This document shows, piece after piece, positions 52,616 to 52,930 of a DNA stretch of 52,930 nucleotides; position 1 is the stretch's first letter, and each line of letters begins with the position of its first letter. The notes beneath the pieces were generated by a model. That model was not told the origin of the DNA. It did no database searches and worked only from the letters and a program-made list of their open reading frames with translations. Source of the stretch: Salinispora cortesiana (GTDB taxonomy: Bacteria; Actinomycetota; Actinomycetes; Mycobacteriales; Micromonosporaceae); assembly GCF_000484695.1 (NCBI RefSeq), contig NZ_AXVR01000036.1, positions 1-52,930 on the forward strand. Direction: 5' to 3'. The translations under genes and the position numbers were made by a program.

Positions 52616-52648
52616 CTCCAGCAGGAGATCCGTTCGGACCTGCTGGAG
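52616..52648. repeat. Perfect 10-bp inverted repeat between the sigma and IS701 genes
   Basis: CTCCAGCAGG at 52616-52625 and CCTGCTGGAG at 52639-52648 are exact reverse complements with a 13-base spacer. It sits 26 bases before the sigma factor start and 23 bases before the transposase start. It may be an operator, a hairpin or part of an IS end. Confidence 0.55.
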
Positions 52649-52670
52649 CTGTGTGGTTTTGTCCGTGAGC

Positions 52671-52930
52671 ATGGAGCAGCCACCGCTGAGTCTTGTGGTT
52701 GTGTGGACCAAAGATGCGGCGGTGGCTGCCGCCTACAGGGTAGACGTCCAGCGGTGGTCTGGGCTGTTCGACGAGCTGATGGACGTGGTCGGGTCCTGCT
52801 TCGGTCGGCCTGAGCCCCGCCGGCGGGTGCGGGACTTCCTGGCCGGGCTGCTGGCGCCGTTGCCGACGAAGAACTGTTGGACGATCGCGGAGCATGCCGG
52901 TGACGACGGCCCGGGTGGCATGCAGGATCT
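52671..52930 (+). CDS. IS701-like transposase, N-terminal part (cut by window end)
   Basis: From ATG 52671 an open frame runs to the window edge (86 residues). WSGLFDELMDVVGSCFGRPE, PRRRVRDFLAGLLAPLPTKN and CWTIAEHAGDDGPGGMQDL match the start of IS701-family transposases (the usual form is ARxRVxxYLxGLLxxLxRKNxWxLAExAG). The DDE motifs lie outside the window. The left element end must lie between the sigma start and this ATG. Confidence 0.75.
   Translation, partial: MEQPPLSLVVVWTKDAAVAAAYRVDVQRWSGLFDELMDVVGSCFGRPEPRRRVRDFLAGLLAPLPTKNCWTIAEHAGDDGPGGMQD

Overview
This is a high-GC window (about 70 % by eye) with frequent GTG/TTG starts, ATGA overlaps and a strong GC third-position bias. The gene content (AfsR/SARP regulator, DUF574 methyltransferase, LCP protein, LAXTG-type sorting signal, iron box of the IdeR/DmdR type, MAB_1171c-type membrane protein, IS types common in actinomycetes) points to an actinomycete, most likely a Micromonosporaceae or Streptomyces-like genome. 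The species is an inference. The window is accessory in character: about a quarter of the recognisable genes are broken by frameshifts, internal deletions or truncation, and remnants of five different insertion-sequence families are visible.

Layout. 1-3.3 kb: an SDR (cut by the window edge) with an NTF2-like protein, a DoxX protein behind a pair of inverted operator-like repeats, the N-terminal stub of a LanB-type RiPP dehydratase, a TetR regulator and an internally deleted IS982-like element with matching ends. 3.3-7.4 kb: an iron box followed by a tightly overlapping three-gene operon (small membrane protein plus two exporter-fold ABC half-transporters), best read as a siderophore importer of the YbtPQ/IrtAB kind. 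7.4-11.2 kb: ISL3-like debris, an SGNH-hydrolase/DinB fusion divergent from a GlxA-type regulator, then a mosaic of ketoacyl-synthase, IS630 and IS1380 fragments. 11.2-17.5 kb: a frameshifted ABC ATPase with its permease, a large AfsR-like regulator and a DUF4386 membrane protein.

17.7-26.3 kb: LRV-repeat protein, MFS transporter, an archaeal-type aspartyl-tRNA synthetase, a second MFS transporter, a thymidylate-kinase stub, a small membrane protein, an APH-type kinase and a wrecked third MFS gene. A second AspRS between two exporters looks like a self-resistance arrangement, but that is inference. 26.5-31.9 kb: fructosamine-kinase-like protein, membrane protein, esterase, three VOC genes or fragments and a DJ-1/PfpI protein, suggestive of handling reactive carbonyls or glycated products. 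32-38 kb: LAXTG protein remnant, RsgA, GNAT remnants, a DUF574 methyltransferase, and an XRE / ImmA-IrrE protease / 7-TM MAB_1171c-type operon that is the best candidate for an under-described system.

38.1-48.8 kb: an exopolysaccharide locus containing a polyprenyl-phosphate sugar transferase, divergent LCP ligase, beta-helix lyase-like protein, flippase, polymerase and three glycosyltransferases, almost all overlapping by a few bases, with a new 50-residue membrane protein at its end. It runs into a frameshifted membrane-anchored protein of unknown family whose decayed paralogue lies in inverted orientation beyond a DEAD-box helicase. 51.2-52.9 kb: RskA-like anti-sigma factor and ECF sigma factor, then the start of an IS701-like transposase that runs out of the window.

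No rRNA, tRNA or CRISPR array was found.
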